Positions 30,989-42,329 of a stretch of 64,000 bases of DNA are shown in pieces. A model generated the notes under the pieces. That model did not search any database. It saw only the letters and a list, made by a program, of their open reading frames with translations, and was not told the origin of the DNA. The position numbers were made by a program, and so were the translations under genes. Every line of letters starts with the position of its first letter. The stretch's first letter is position 1. This DNA is from Apodemia mormo (taxonomy: Eukaryota; Arthropoda; Insecta; Lepidoptera; Riodinidae), in assembly GCA_036924255.1 (NCBI GenBank), contig JAUPFN010000009.1, forward strand, positions 1,515,501-1,579,500. Reading direction: 5' to 3'.

Positions 30989-31117
30989 TGTCAAAATATA
31001 GTGGAGAGTGGTTGAATCTAACCGAAGTTGAACGTGTAATGTCGGGGGCGTACCTGTGTATAGCCACAAACGGCGTGCCTCCATCAGTGAGCAAGAGGAT
31101 TCAAATAAACGTTATGT
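30989..31117 (+). CDS. Lachesin/DIP-type Ig gene, exon B (second half of Ig domain 2)
   Basis: Acceptor 'tttcag' ends at 30988 and donor 'atgt|gtaagt' starts at 31118. The exon joins exon A in phase 1, making a valine codon across the junction. It encodes 'EWLNLTEVERVMSGAYLCIA', with the F-strand cysteine that would pair with the exon A cysteine. 'TNGVPPSVSKRIQINV' follows, the typical end of Ig2 in lachesin/DIP proteins. 'NLT' is a possible N-glycosylation site. The in-frame continuation and conserved spacing make this exon secure. Confidence 0.9.
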
Positions 31118-32656
31118 GTAAGTCCAATCAATAGCTCAATTGGAATTTAAATCGTGTGACCTAACATGCTCTAGAACACGGATTAAATGGATACGCCTTT
31201 CTAGAATTAGAAGCCATAATATAGTATCTATATATTTGAATTTTACTGGATATGTCGTATTTCGTCAAGGGAATTAAAAAATAACCGTTCGGAAACAAAA
31301 ATCCAGCTTGACATTATTTTACCAACATCATTCAAAATTGTCTTGGTCCCAGCTCCTTAGAAGAATTACCATTATCGTTGACAAAAAATTTTGAAAAAAG
31401 CGTTTTATCGACTTTACTTTGAAATTTTTCAACTAATCATTTTTTGATTCTCTACAATATTTTTGTACTTAAAAAACTACGTCGACCGTTACTGTTTCTA
31501 AATTAAAATCGAATCAAATTTTCAACAGTTACAGATTTTCAAACTATTATTTGTTTAGAGCAATTACATTGTTTATAATTTACAGCAAATTTACTTAATG
31601 TTCTTTAAATACCTATTGATTTATTAAAAAATCTAGTCAGCTTTTCTACTTAAGAAACTGCGTCAAATACCGTCAATCGGATTAAGTTGGTTGATTCGTT
31701 CGGGATTTAACAATGACGAAAATTTTTTAAAAAAGTTTTTTGACATCACTTTGAATATTTGACTTATCGATTTTGGAGGTAATAAAACTATTTAGATTTC
31801 ACAATCGGCTATCATTTTAAAAATATACAAACTTTCGAAAATTAATATACTGCCATTCTTACAAACTGTAGGTTTTAGAACACTTGGAGCTCGAAAATCT
31901 ATGCTTTTGTATAGTTTTTTAATTATTTGAGCTGATAATACCGAAATATAGCGAGAAGTTTCAGGAATGGCCTGCAGGGTCAACTGAATTTTTTTGAAAA
32001 AGTAATTGACTTACTCTTAAAGTCCCATTATCATAATACACGTGAGTAAACTTTTCTGTTTATCATATTTTAATAGTTAAAAAATTATAATAGTCTATTA
32101 AAAAATATATATTTTTATCGTATTTCTATTAATTCTAGCTAAGTTTCAGTGGGTACGATTTTTTATGATGTAATTGCTCCTGACAATTTGAAAATGAAAC
32201 GGTCTGTTGGTTCCAACACACTGAATGAATGGGCAGCTAATGTAGGGTTAGCGAAACGTGAATTCTAAATGTTTGTTTACAAGGAATTTAGGCTTTTCGT
32301 GAGCTTTGGCTGACTCACTTCAATTGTTTTTTTCTTTATGAATTAATGAGTCAAACACATTAAACTAACGTCGTGTTACATTAGATTCAGCGTTCAGATT
32401 TAGCGAGCTAAGGTTTCTAGTATCTAAAAGAATTTAATCTAGCGAGAAGCTATAAATATAAATTCAAATGTAGTTGGAAATCTCTAATAGCCATGTTCCG
32501 ATATTCCGAAATCTGCAATAAATATTGTGTAAATTATGGACCATATTGATTAGTTGTTATATTATGGCATAAAAAATTGTCGCTGTATAAAGGCACAAAC
32601 GGTATAAATCGCTTGAAATACACAATTTATTGATATTTTGACAATATTTTTGACAG
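31118..32656. other. Intron B-C, 1.5 kb
   Basis: Contains a family B fragment at about 31340-31366 and a decayed family G repeat at 31368-31790. The remainder is AT-rich and unrecognised. Confidence 0.6.
31368..31790 (+). repeat. Family G dispersed repeat, decayed copy
   Basis: It follows the order of 17889-18180: 'cgttgacaaaaaattttg', 'aatcattttttgattctc', 'aaaaactacgtcgacc'. Substitutions and indels are frequent. Confidence 0.6.
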
Positions 32657-32794
32657 TTGCGCCGTCAGTATGGGCGGGAAGAGTGGCTGTCCGAGCTCTG
32701 GCTGGCTCCGCCGTGTCTCTGCAGTGCACCGCCGAAGCCTACCCCGTGCCCCAGTTCTATTGGATGCTTAACGGAGAGCAACGTCTAGTTAATG
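32657..32794 (+). CDS. Lachesin/DIP-type Ig gene, exon C (first half of Ig domain 3)
   Basis: Acceptor 'tttttgacag' and donor 'aatg|gtaaca'. It joins exon B in phase 1 (TTT across the junction) and encodes 'FAPSVWAGRVAVRALAGSAV', then 'SLQCTAEAYPVP' with the B-strand cysteine and 'FYWMLNGEQRLVNG' with the core tryptophan. Exon GC content is clearly above that of the surrounding intron. The last codon combines with exon D to form an 'NGT' glycosylation sequon. The family's third Ig domain also starts '(P)PSV/MIW' and has the 'EAYP' motif. Confidence 0.9.
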
Positions 32795-33507
32795 GTAACA
32801 TTGATAGTTTTATAATAAAAGTCTTAAGTCACTGACTAGCACATCTGTATACTATATAAAAAGAAAAGTCCTAACATTCTGACTTATATATCTGTATAAT
32901 GTTTATATTAAAAAAACATTGACTAACCACCACTCAGCCTATACTCATGGATTAAAAGGCTCAATTTTTTAAAAAGGTTGCTTTTGTAATGGAGACAAGA
33001 AATAAGTTTTCGAAATGGATGGTGAAATAGAGAATAAAAGATTGTGTGATTTTTTACATTGACTACTTGTAAATTTGGGTAAATTTACATATCGTCAATG
33101 GCGCGCGTCAGCCAATTTCTAAGACTGACAGCTTTAACACAGTTGAGTTTTGAAAAAAAGTTTGACCCCAAATCTTCAATTATCTCCATGCCAAATTTAA
33201 TTAAAATCAGTTTAGCGGTCTTAAGCTTTGAAATCGTTATAATCGGACAGACTTATATATAGATGAAAATTTCTTGCCGATTATGTCAAATATTAGTCTC
33301 TTTCAATCAATATTATAATCGTAAATAAATGAAACAATTTACACCTTATATTTTATTAAAATTATTATATTAAAACATGTTTTGTGTCAATTAACTTTTT
33401 ATAAATAAACCATAATTTACGTAATGTTGATATTAAAATATATTTACAAGCAAATTACAAACTGCATATAATATATTCAACATGATTTTAGTAAAGCATA
33501 AACTTTA
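32795..33507. other. Start of the 20.3-kb intron C-D
   Basis: AT-rich. About 33165-33268 resembles a decayed, reversed family E repeat ('aatcggacagacttatata'). Confidence 0.5.
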
Positions 33508-34065
33508 TAGTAGGGGAGCCCAAGAGGGGATTTTGGTATTTACTCGAGTGCGTCAGATTACCATATGAGGGGGTACCTCGCATACTGTTAAGGCTCTCCA
33601 CCAAATATAAGTCCTTTCTATAGAGGGGGGTAACTATGGCGGAGAAGAAAACAAAATTAAGAAAAATTTAGAAACTAAAACTTCGGCTTGTGGAAATTGT
33701 TAGATTATACTTTTTTGTAATTCTTACATCATTTCCTCCATAATAAAAGAAAATACAGTCGCACTCGAGAATGTCAAGACAACATTTTCTTTGCAACTTT
33801 GTGACCCTCCCGCTCCTTTACGCTACACTTGAATCGTCAGATTTTCTAAATTTTTGCCGGCAATTAACCCTAATCTAATACGCTTCAGTGTTTCCATGTC
33901 ACTGATTTTTTTTTAATATTTTTTTATCTGTAGATTTTTTCCCCACCATTGAAAAAAAAAACATTATGTAACCTTTTATTCTTCCTATAATTTAATCTAC
34001 AAAATCCAATAGGTCCCTACGATGCTCGATTAACTACCCATTTAGCATCTTTGGCTCCCCTACTA
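33508..34065. mobile_element. Harbinger-like MITE, copy 1 (558 bp)
   Basis: Terminal inverted repeats TAGTAGGGGAGCC at both ends, flanked by TTA on each side (33505-33507, 34066-34068). TTA is a typical PIF/Harbinger target duplication. No ORF of note, so non-autonomous. A second copy lies at 59662-60623. Confidence 0.8.
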
Positions 34066-34600
34066 TTATCTGTAAAATTAAAATTATCTATATAGTATTA
34101 TAGTAAAGAATATTTATCGACTACGACTAATGATGATATAAATGTGGATTTATCGAGCAGTAATGTACACAATATAATAAATATATAATATGTTATATTG
34201 CGGAGTAAAGGAGTGACGCAGACGACCGACTAAAGAACGCGCTTTATTGGAACATTGAAATATCCAAACACAATGTGCTTAAAACTAAATACTGGTGATA
34301 TTGAATCGTGAAGTAACAAAAAAATAAAAGGAAACTTTTAAATAAATTAAAACGAAAGTTTAAAATAAAATACTGACAAACTAAAGTGTGAAATGCAATG
34401 ATACGTGAATAAATGCAATTTGTGATGAGTCATTATAACGTATATTAGAACTTTAAAACATTAAAACTCATTACAAGAACATAAATTTCAGCTGCACTCT
34501 CAAAGGCTCGCTGGTCGTATGGTTCAAAGAACTGTGTATAATTAATACGGCCTTCAGTCGACTAGTTCGAGTCTCATAAGTCGACTTTTCAAAATTGTTG
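34066..34600. other. Intron sequence before the LINE
   Basis: AT-rich. 34540-34590 has a tRNA B-box-like 'agttcgagtctcataagtcg', perhaps part of a SINE head or of the LINE 5' UTR. Confidence 0.35.
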
Positions 34601-34885
34601 TTTTTTTTATTTTTTTATTATTATTATTATTGTATATAATATTTTATTCATTTTATTGTTTTTTTTTTTCTTTTTTTTTAATTTATTTTATTGTTTTTGA
34701 AAGTTTGACTTTAAAATTATTGTAAAATTGATGCAAATGTGAACTGATTGAAATTTATTATTGACAATTTTTGTTCTTTTCTTAATTTATTAATATTATT
34801 ACTTTTAAACCGAAATATGACATAGAAAATCCTATTATAATAGCCTGTATAGAATAAAATAGATATATACTTATTATTAATTACA

Positions 34886-36256
34886 ATGAGTTTTGACGAG
34901 AACATTACGGTCAGAAAAAAACAAGGCGACATGATAAACAAAAATAAAACAGACTTATGTTTAGAGGAAGATTATGATACTACTATGGAGGAGGCTCTAA
35001 GTGCTACTAGTATGCAAAACTTATCTACGGAGGATATCCCATTAGTGCTTGAACTGGAAAATGAGATTAAAAACTTGAAACTTCAATTAGAAATCGCAAA
35101 TAACGAAATTGATAATTTAAATGAGGAGAATTTTAGCATGACAAAACAAATTGATGCCAATGAAAAGAAAATGAGATTGTTGTTAAAGTCTAAGAGAATA
35201 TCGGAATTTAATTTCAGCAACTCATCAACTCCTATGCAGCCAAAAGAAAAACAATCAACCACACGGAGACAATCAAAAAATAGTACCCCTATTAAAAAAT
35301 TGTCTCTCCGTACTGAAAATAAAAATCAAAAAAATGTTAAGGAAAATATAAACGAGTTGTGTAAAAACAACTCAGAAATAGAGGCTACCAGTGTAAACAA
35401 AAATAAATACATGAAACTTGATTCTGGACCCCACAAAGATAAATTGCCCCAGAAGACAATGTACGATGTTCAAGACAATGTCAAGAATAAAGCAAGTGTT
35501 CTTATTATAGGTGATAGTACGATAAAGGGATTAGCTTATAACTTGATTAGTAGTAGAAAAAATACGTGGAATGATTGTTACAAAATAACAGCGTTAGTAA
35601 AGCCGAATGCAAATACTGAAGAAATTTTTTCGTATTGTTTTAAAGGACTCAAAAATAAATTAGCACCAAATGACAGAATTATTTTGTCATTTGGAAGTAA
35701 TGATAAGAACCCTTACAAAGTGTTAAGCGAACTAAGTGTAGTTTTGTATAAGTTAAGAAAAGTTAAAGTTTGTATTGTACCAGTGTTACATAATCCCTAT
35801 ATAAACACAGGTTTATTGAATGACCTTATTTATTCTATATGTAAAAATTACAAGAACTGTTATTTTCTGTCAAGGATAGTGCAGGAGTATACACCTATGA
35901 TGAATAAAAAATATATGTTACATACCCTTACAAGCCATATAAACAATTGGATCAATACAGAGGATTATCATAACATTTACATTAACTTCAATTATCTTAA
36001 TAAAAAAAACAAGCACAATGAGTCTTACACAAATTTAACAAATAAAAATTTAAAGGAAATTAAGCCTAAAAAAGGAACGATACCCTTTTATTTTAAACGA
36101 CAAAAAGATATTAAAAATTTAAAAGTAAAAACTTCCTGTGAAACAGATAACAAAATTACACTTGATTCAAACTTACCACCTAAGAAAGGGACTATACCAT
36201 TTTATTTCCAAAAAACTGTCCACACATCTAAAACGTTTTTTCGATCCCATAAATAA
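34886..36256 (+). CDS. LINE ORF1: coiled coil + SGNH/GDSL-like domain
   Basis: 456 residues. An acidic N terminus leads into a predicted coiled coil at about residues 45-110, which would allow self-assembly. A Lys/Ser-rich linker follows. From about residue 205 an SGNH-hydrolase-like domain begins with 'VLIIGDSTIKGLAYNL' (G209-D210-S211) and continues to 'LSFGSND' (N272-D273), the block I and block III signatures. Esterase-like ORF1 domains are known in CR1-clade LINEs. A catalytic histidine could not be placed. The C terminus has two copies of 'KKGTIPFYF'. It ends just before ORF2, which begins in another frame. Confidence 0.85.
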   Translation: MSFDENITVRKKQGDMINKNKTDLCLEEDYDTTMEEALSATSMQNLSTEDIPLVLELENEIKNLKLQLEIANNEIDNLNEENFSMTKQIDANEKKMRLLLKSKRISEFNFSNSSTPMQPKEKQSTTRRQSKNSTPIKKLSLRTENKNQKNVKENINELCKNNSEIEATSVNKNKYMKLDSGPHKDKLPQKTMYDVQDNVKNKASVLIIGDSTIKGLAYNLISSRKNTWNDCYKITALVKPNANTEEIFSYCFKGLKNKLAPNDRIILSFGSNDKNPYKVLSELSVVLYKLRKVKVCIVPVLHNPYINTGLLNDLIYSICKNYKNCYFLSRIVQEYTPMMNKKYMLHTLTSHINNWINTEDYHNIYINFNYLNKKNKHNESYTNLTNKNLKEIKPKKGTIPFYFKRQKDIKNLKVKTSCETDNKITLDSNLPPKKGTIPFYFQKTVHTSKTFFRSHK

Positions 36257-36388
36257 ACATAACATAACATTATTGCATCAAAACATAGCAGGTTTATTAA
36301 ATAAAACAAATATAATTTGTGTAGCATTAGATTACTTAAGTAAACAAAAAAAAATATAGAAATAATATGTTTTACAGAAACTTTTGTT
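36257..36388 (+). pseudogene. Start of LINE ORF2, shifted out of frame
   Basis: 'ITLLHQNIAGLLNKTN' is the expected N-terminal start of the endonuclease domain. Its frame (open 36138-36359) hits a stop after a run of nine A at 36346-36354, while the rest of ORF2 lies in another frame. A one-base length change in that A run explains the break. Programmed slippage is possible but unproven. Confidence 0.75.
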
Positions 36389-39133
36389 ATGCAAGGCTCT
36401 CAGTCAAATATTATTATTAATGAATATAAATTGGGTGCATGTTTTTGTCGCAAAAACCAAAAACGTGGGGGATCTTGCATATTAGTGAAAAAATACCTAA
36501 GTTTTAAAGTTCTTTCTATACCAGGACTGGCAGCTCCGTATGTATTTGAGTTTTGTGGCATAGAATTATTAAATTACAACACATATATCTTATGTATATA
36601 CCGAACCCCCAATAGTGATCCTACTATATTCTTAGAGAAATTGAATAAATTAATTAACATTTTAGGGAAGAATGTCAATAAAAAAATTATTATTGCGGGT
36701 GATTGGAATATAGATATTTTAAAAGAAAATAAATATGTCGCAGAAATTAATAGTATTTTTAGTAATAATGGGTTATATGTGCATATTAAATTGCCAACTA
36801 GAAATAATTCATGTATTGATCAGATAGCTAGTAACATACATGATGCTGAAGCTCAAATACATTATCTCGCTTTGTCTGACCACGAAACTGGCCAGACATT
36901 GACTTTCCAAACAAATAAAAATTATGTTAATGTACATCAATGGTTTGAACATAAAAGGGACTATAGTAAAGAAAATGTTGATAAATTTTGTGACTGTATA
37001 TCAGCACTTACATTTGCAGAGATGTATTCGACTAATGAGTTAAACAAGGCATTTAGTATTTTTAATGAATTACTGCTTCTATTCTATAACTTATGTTTTC
37101 CATTTATAAGAGTAAAAATTACACATAAGAATCAGCACACCAAATGGTTAAGCAAAGGTATAAGGTTAGCTTGTGTAAAAAAAAGAAAACTATACTTAAC
37201 TTATAAACATAGTGCAGTTAATAAAAAAAACAATAAGCATAATTACAAAAAGTATAATAAAATACTAAAAAAATGTATAGCTCTATCCCACAGGCTACAA
37301 AACAATAAACACATAATAAATAGTAAAAATAAAGCCAAAGCATCTTGGAATGTTATAAAAAGCATAACAGGGGCCAATCAATGTAAGGATGACATAAAAA
37401 AAATTAAATATCATAACAAAGAATACACACAACCCAGAGCAATAGCAGAACAATTTAACAACTATTTCATTAACTTAACAAATAACATAACAAATAAAAA
37501 TAATGATTATACTTCAATCACAAGAAATTCAAATACAATTTATTTAACACCAACAGATCGAATAGAAATATATAAAATAATTATGTCGCTAAAAAATACA
37601 AACGCTGTTGGGTTTGATGGTATCAATACAAAAATTATAAAAATATGTGCGAAAAATTTGTGTGAACCACTCAGCTTCCTAATAAATTTATCATTTGAAG
37701 AAGGTAATTTTCCAAGTGAATTAAAAAAATCTATAGTGAAACCGTTATTTAAAAAAGGTAACCAATGTGACATAAGTAACTATAGACCCATAACATTGAT
37801 ACCAGTTGTGTCAAAAATTTTTGAAAAGGCTATGTTTTCAAGAATTTATGCTTTTTTAACTTGTCAAAATATTCTTTCACCAAATCAATTTGGATTTAGA
37901 AAAAAAAGCTCAACAACTTTAGCTTGCTTTAATTTGGTTAAAACTATCACTGAGAATCTAAATAGAAAATCACATGTTTGTGGGATATTCCTGGATATGA
38001 GTAGAGCTTTTGATTACATGGACCATAACACGCTATTAACTAAAATGGAAAGATATGGCATACGAGGTGTTGCAAATAAATGGTTACAAAGCTATTTAGT
38101 AGACCGTAGACAATCGGTTCAGATAAGTAGAGTAAATAAGGTTAACAATAACACCTACATAAAAAAATATTACATTTCTGAATATCAAGTAAATAATTGT
38201 GGTGTCCCTCAAGGGAGTGTATTGGGACCACTATTATTTATTGGTGGAATAAATGATCTTCCTACTAGTACAGAAGACAAATGTTTTTTGTTTGCAGATG
38301 ACACCACATTGATAATTGAGAGTAAAAACGAATGTAGTAATCATGAATTTGAACAAAAAATTAATAAAAGTTTAAATTCTGTAATAAACTGGCTAGATAA
38401 CAATAATTTAAATATTAATATCAATAAAACAAAGTGCATACAATTTCTCCCATACAATAAAAATCCGTTAAGTATAAATATAAATAATAGAAATAGAAAT
38501 ATCGAAGAAGTACAGTCAACAAAGTTTTTAGGTGTCATTATTGATAAAAATTGTAATTGGAAGGGGCACGTGGAACATGTTTGTAATAAGTTGGACCGGT
38601 TTGTTTTTGTATTAAAAAAAATTAGATTACAGGTGTCATTAGAAGCAGCACTATCTGCTTATTACGGGTATGTTTCGTCTGTTCTTTCATACGGACTAAT
38701 AATTTGGGGAAATTCTACAGATGCCATAAAAGTATTCCGAATACAAAAAAAAAGTATTAGAGCTATATGTAAAATAGGGCCATTGGAAAGTTGTAAGCCA
38801 TATTTTAAAGCCCTAAAAATATTACCGTTGCCGTGTATGTATATAAAATTAATATGTATATTTGTAAAGGAGCATCCAATTTACTTTAGAACAAATGCAC
38901 AAGAAATAGGAACAAGATGCAGAAATGCTGATAATTTATATATACCACAATGCAGGTTGGCAATGTTTAAAAAAAACGTATTCTTTATGTGTATACAGAT
39001 ATATAACAAGCTCCCAATAGAAATTAAATCATTAGCAGGAACTAATTTTAAATCAACGCTCAGTAGTTGGTTACTATCTAAGTGCTTTTACTCAGTAGAA
39101 GAATTTATTATAAATAATAGTAAATATTTGTAG
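36389..39133 (+). CDS. LINE ORF2: endonuclease + reverse transcriptase (N-terminal edge shifted)
   Basis: 914 codons from the ATG at 36389. Endonuclease motifs: 'KRGGSCILV', 'CIYRTPN', 'AGDWNIDI', 'LPTRNNSCIDQIA' and 'LSDHETGQ'. Reverse transcriptase motifs: 'NYRPITLIPVVSKIFEK', 'NQFGFRKKSST', 'LDMSRAFDYMDH', 'GVPQGSVLGPLLF' and the catalytic 'FADDTTLII'. The first ~40 residues of the endonuclease lie upstream in another frame. Otherwise the frame is unbroken. The enzyme would nick target DNA and copy the LINE RNA. Confidence 0.9.
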   Translation: MQGSQSNIIINEYKLGACFCRKNQKRGGSCILVKKYLSFKVLSIPGLAAPYVFEFCGIELLNYNTYILCIYRTPNSDPTIFLEKLNKLINILGKNVNKKIIIAGDWNIDILKENKYVAEINSIFSNNGLYVHIKLPTRNNSCIDQIASNIHDAEAQIHYLALSDHETGQTLTFQTNKNYVNVHQWFEHKRDYSKENVDKFCDCISALTFAEMYSTNELNKAFSIFNELLLLFYNLCFPFIRVKITHKNQHTKWLSKGIRLACVKKRKLYLTYKHSAVNKKNNKHNYKKYNKILKKCIALSHRLQNNKHIINSKNKAKASWNVIKSITGANQCKDDIKKIKYHNKEYTQPRAIAEQFNNYFINLTNNITNKNNDYTSITRNSNTIYLTPTDRIEIYKIIMSLKNTNAVGFDGINTKIIKICAKNLCEPLSFLINLSFEEGNFPSELKKSIVKPLFKKGNQCDISNYRPITLIPVVSKIFEKAMFSRIYAFLTCQNILSPNQFGFRKKSSTTLACFNLVKTITENLNRKSHVCGIFLDMSRAFDYMDHNTLLTKMERYGIRGVANKWLQSYLVDRRQSVQISRVNKVNNNTYIKKYYISEYQVNNCGVPQGSVLGPLLFIGGINDLPTSTEDKCFLFADDTTLIIESKNECSNHEFEQKINKSLNSVINWLDNNNLNININKTKCIQFLPYNKNPLSININNRNRNIEEVQSTKFLGVIIDKNCNWKGHVEHVCNKLDRFVFVLKKIRLQVSLEAALSAYYGYVSSVLSYGLIIWGNSTDAIKVFRIQKKSIRAICKIGPLESCKPYFKALKILPLPCMYIKLICIFVKEHPIYFRTNAQEIGTRCRNADNLYIPQCRLAMFKKNVFFMCIQIYNKLPIEIKSLAGTNFKSTLSSWLLSKCFYSVEEFIINNSKYL

Positions 39134-39471
39134 TTAAATATTTTATAGACAAGTTAAAATACCAAAAATTATACAAATTGATTAAAATGTCTAAACGAAA
39201 ATAATAATTTAATTGATTCATAATGCTACATATATGTAATATAATTGAATAATATCTAATAATTTATATAATACAATTGAGTAATGTTAATTTATGTAAA
39301 ATTTCTAAAATATTATTTAAATGTAAATTAAATCAGCTATTTATTAAAAAGAACTATAATTTGCATGCCTAAAATATAAGGGTAGAATAAGCAGAACAAT
39401 GTATATATAACTAATAACCTTTTTGTAACCTTATTCTGGCAAATAAAAAATTATTATTATTATTATTATTT

Positions 39472-40479
39472 CTACTCTCTCCTCTAAATTATATCTTTCA
39501 AAGACACACAGACATACACCACGTACGTTCTTTAAATATATCTTCTTCATTATCTATACAAATGAATAAAATTGGATTGTCTCTTTGTAATATGAAACTA
39601 ACCACATTTTACTAATTGCATAAGTATGTATACGCGGTACATATACCAAAATAACATTTTTCACAATTTTTGTCTATCTGTCTCTCTGTTTGTTTGTTCC
39701 GGCGAATCTTTGAAACGGCTGGGCGATTTTGATGGAACTTTCACTAGCAGATAGTTGATTTAATAAGGAGTAATTTGGACTATTTATAATTTTTTCTCGT
39801 GGACGAAGTCACCGGCATAGCTAGTGTCTTTATATGTATATTACTAATTGGATATAGATTTAGATGAAGTTTTGTAGACAGTTAGTGTGAAATCCAACAT
39901 ATAGTTCTCGGAAAATGTATTATTATCCAAGAGTGAGTCACAAAAAAAAAACATTGTCACGCAATGAATTGCGTGCAGGTCCCTAGTTCTAAATAAAAGT
40001 TAGTTGCGTTACGTTACGTTTTCTATTTATTTTTTACGCGGGTCTCTAAAAGAGTTTACTTGTTTGCAACAAATTGTAAGTGAAAAGTTGTGCAAATTGA
40101 GTTTTCTAATATTTCTGAATATTTTTATTGTTTCGATTTCAACAATCGCGCCCAATCAATATATTTTATTTCGCCTTTTGTGTTTACTCTCGTTATGATA
40201 CTCGTAGCTTGTTATATTTGTTAGAATATTATATTTTTACAAAATCAAAGTTTGATTGTAATTTATACTTTACGACTTTGCAAACCAAAAGGATTTTATT
40301 CATATAATTTCTAAATATAAAAAATCTCATGTGTTAAAAATAATAAATGCATATAATATGATAATGCAGGTGTTGCTATATCATGTTAGAAGGGTAATAT
40401 AACAAGTAAGCATCCTTGCAACACGAATAAAAACGCGTATTTAAAATATTGGACATTAAAGATGTTGGTTATCTTTTCT
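39472..40479. other. Intron sequence with a decayed family E repeat
   Basis: About 39640-39825 is a family E-like repeat ('gtctatctgtctctctgtttg'; 'cgtggacgaagtcaccggca'). The remainder shows nothing recognisable. Confidence 0.5.
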
Positions 40480-40656
40480 ATACATATTATAAAACAAAGT
40501 CTTAGGCCCCGTCCGTCTGTCTGTTCACGATAAACTCAAAAACCACTGAAAGGATTATCATGTAATTTTTACCAATGAATAGAAGAATTCATGAGGAAGA
40601 TTTAAGTGTATAATTTGTCACGGTTTTCTGTGCGAAGCCGGAGCGGGTCGTTAGTT
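40480..40656 (+). repeat. Family E-like repeat
   Basis: 'ccgtccgtctgtctgttcac' to 'gcgaagccggagcgggtcg'. Confidence 0.6.
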
Positions 40657-40721
40657 GAAAATAATTATCTATTTATTTGACTCAAAAATATGTACCAATA
40701 TGTTATTGTTTTTTTATTATT

Positions 40722-41088
40722 ATCATTAGATATCAAACAATCGGATAGTTTTCCTGATGGGAAGAGAAACCATCGCCTATAGTCACCAAAGATGTTAATG
40801 ATGCGTTGATATTCGTATGGCGGTATGACAGTGACGGTGCCACATACATAAGTCTACCGGATCTATCCTCCAAATCGGAGCACGACAATGACAAACATTG
40901 ACGCTATTGCGGCAGAAATATGTAATGAAGTGATACTAAATACCCGGGCGAGACGTTACGGAACTCTACCACCTAGTAGTCACGATGGTAGTGACACGTA
41001 TAGCATCAGTCGCATTTTACGACCTGCCTGGCAAAACGACAGTTGGCCTGTTCTTCTTAGGAGCCCGGGCCAACGTGAGGGAAAATAT
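40722..41088 (-). repeat. SINE-like family B, minus copy
   Basis: 'tcctgatgggaagagaaacc' at the left end and 'gagcccgggccaacgtgagg' at the right. The body is slightly diverged. Confidence 0.8.
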
Positions 41089-41690
41089 AGTTTTTATTTA
41101 AAAGTTATATTGTCATAACCTGGTGTAAGTTTTCAATTATATTCAATTTACCGTAGTGTTTTCGTTATTTTTGTATGCGAATCATAATTTATTGTTATTA
41201 ATTATTTCCATTGCCAGAACCTAAAAAAATTGCATCATATTCAACTCCTTTCAAATGAATAATCCCTTTTTTAATTAAAGAATAAATGTAAGATGCATAA
41301 GCGTTCATTTTAAATCATTAAACTAATGATACTTATAGATGAAGTATATTGATTGCAAACAAATTAATTATCAAGGACCATATATCAAGGTATATACATA
41401 TATATAAAAATAATGATAAATAACTATTTCTTAATATTTTATGTAATTTTAGGATCAACAACCTAAAAGTATATAAAAATAATGATAGATATATTTTGAT
41501 TGAAATATGGTAAATTAATTATCAAGGATTAACGGGATCTAACCGCAATTAGTTGTCGGGATATTTTCTCCTGTCATCATGGTTCTTGTAACAGCATCAA
41601 AATATCGGGAAAATAATTCAACGTCTAATCGCGTCGATGAACGATCCTTAATCCTTAATAATTTATGTAAAAAAAAAAAACTACGAAAGC
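41089..41690. other. Intron sequence, nothing recognised
   Basis: AT-rich, with a direct repeat of 'tataaaaataatgata' near 41405 and 41475. Confidence 0.35.
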
Positions 41691-41693
41691 TTA

Positions 41694-42214
41694 GGTGCCC
41701 CATAGACCTACAATAACACTGCGCAATCCTTTTATTGTGCAATAATATTGAATACCCCCTTTGACTCCAAACGTTCAATAAATTCACCCAATAAAATTGA
41801 CAAACCAGTCTGATCAATATTTTCGAGCGAGCAACATGGCTGATGACGAAGTTTTGGCGGCAACCATGTTGGTAATTTTGTTAAATAAATCTCTATACAA
41901 TTTTATACACTCAAGTAAAAACTCCCGTTCTTTATCTTTTATAGCGTTCATGCTCGCCATTTTGCTTAAGATTACGACTCGATCATACATTAAACACCGT
42001 GACTGACCGAACACGACTGCTTCAAACTCTGAAGCGAAAAATATTGTGCAATATTAAGCCTACACAGTGCAAGAAAAAATAATGCGCAATAAAAATTAAA
42101 CCTGCTCTAACTTTCGTTAAATCATTGTGCAATATTCAATATTACCCCTTAACTTTCAATAATATTACAAAATACGTAATATTGCACAATATTATTGTAG
42201 GTCTATGGGGCACC
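41694..42214 (+). mobile_element. Harbinger-like DNA element, 521 bp
   Basis: Inverted ends beginning GGTGCCCCATAGACCTACAA (23 perfect bases), flanked by TTA at 41691-41693 and 42215-42217. The 3-bp TTA duplication fits PIF/Harbinger. Element ends contain several 'gcaatatt'-type repeats. A short ORF (41836-42006) starts 'MADDEVLAATMLVILL'. Confidence 0.8.
41836..42006 (+). pseudogene. Small ORF inside the Harbinger-like element, possible transposase N-terminal remnant
   Basis: 56 codons: acidic 'MADDEVLA' start, then hydrophobic and basic sequence. Harbinger transposases often begin with a short acidic leader. This may be the remaining first part after internal deletion. Too short to be sure. 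Confidence 0.35.
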
Positions 42215-42329
42215 TTAAACGTGTAGATAATATTCTCGTAGTAAATGTTATCGTTAAAAATGCGACTACGAGGAAATCGGTCTAGTTCACGTGTGCCGTT
42301 TTATAAAATTCTACATAATATTATTCTAT

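Larger units (their letters stand above)
34601..39471 (+). mobile_element. CR1-like LINE, near full length, in intron C-D
   Basis: Bicistronic non-LTR element in the same orientation as the Ig gene. ORF1 (34886-36256) has a coiled coil and an esterase-like domain, and ORF2 carries EN and RT. AATAAA at about 39442 and ATT repeats at 39450-39471 mark the 3' end. The 5' boundary is estimated. Confidence 0.85.
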
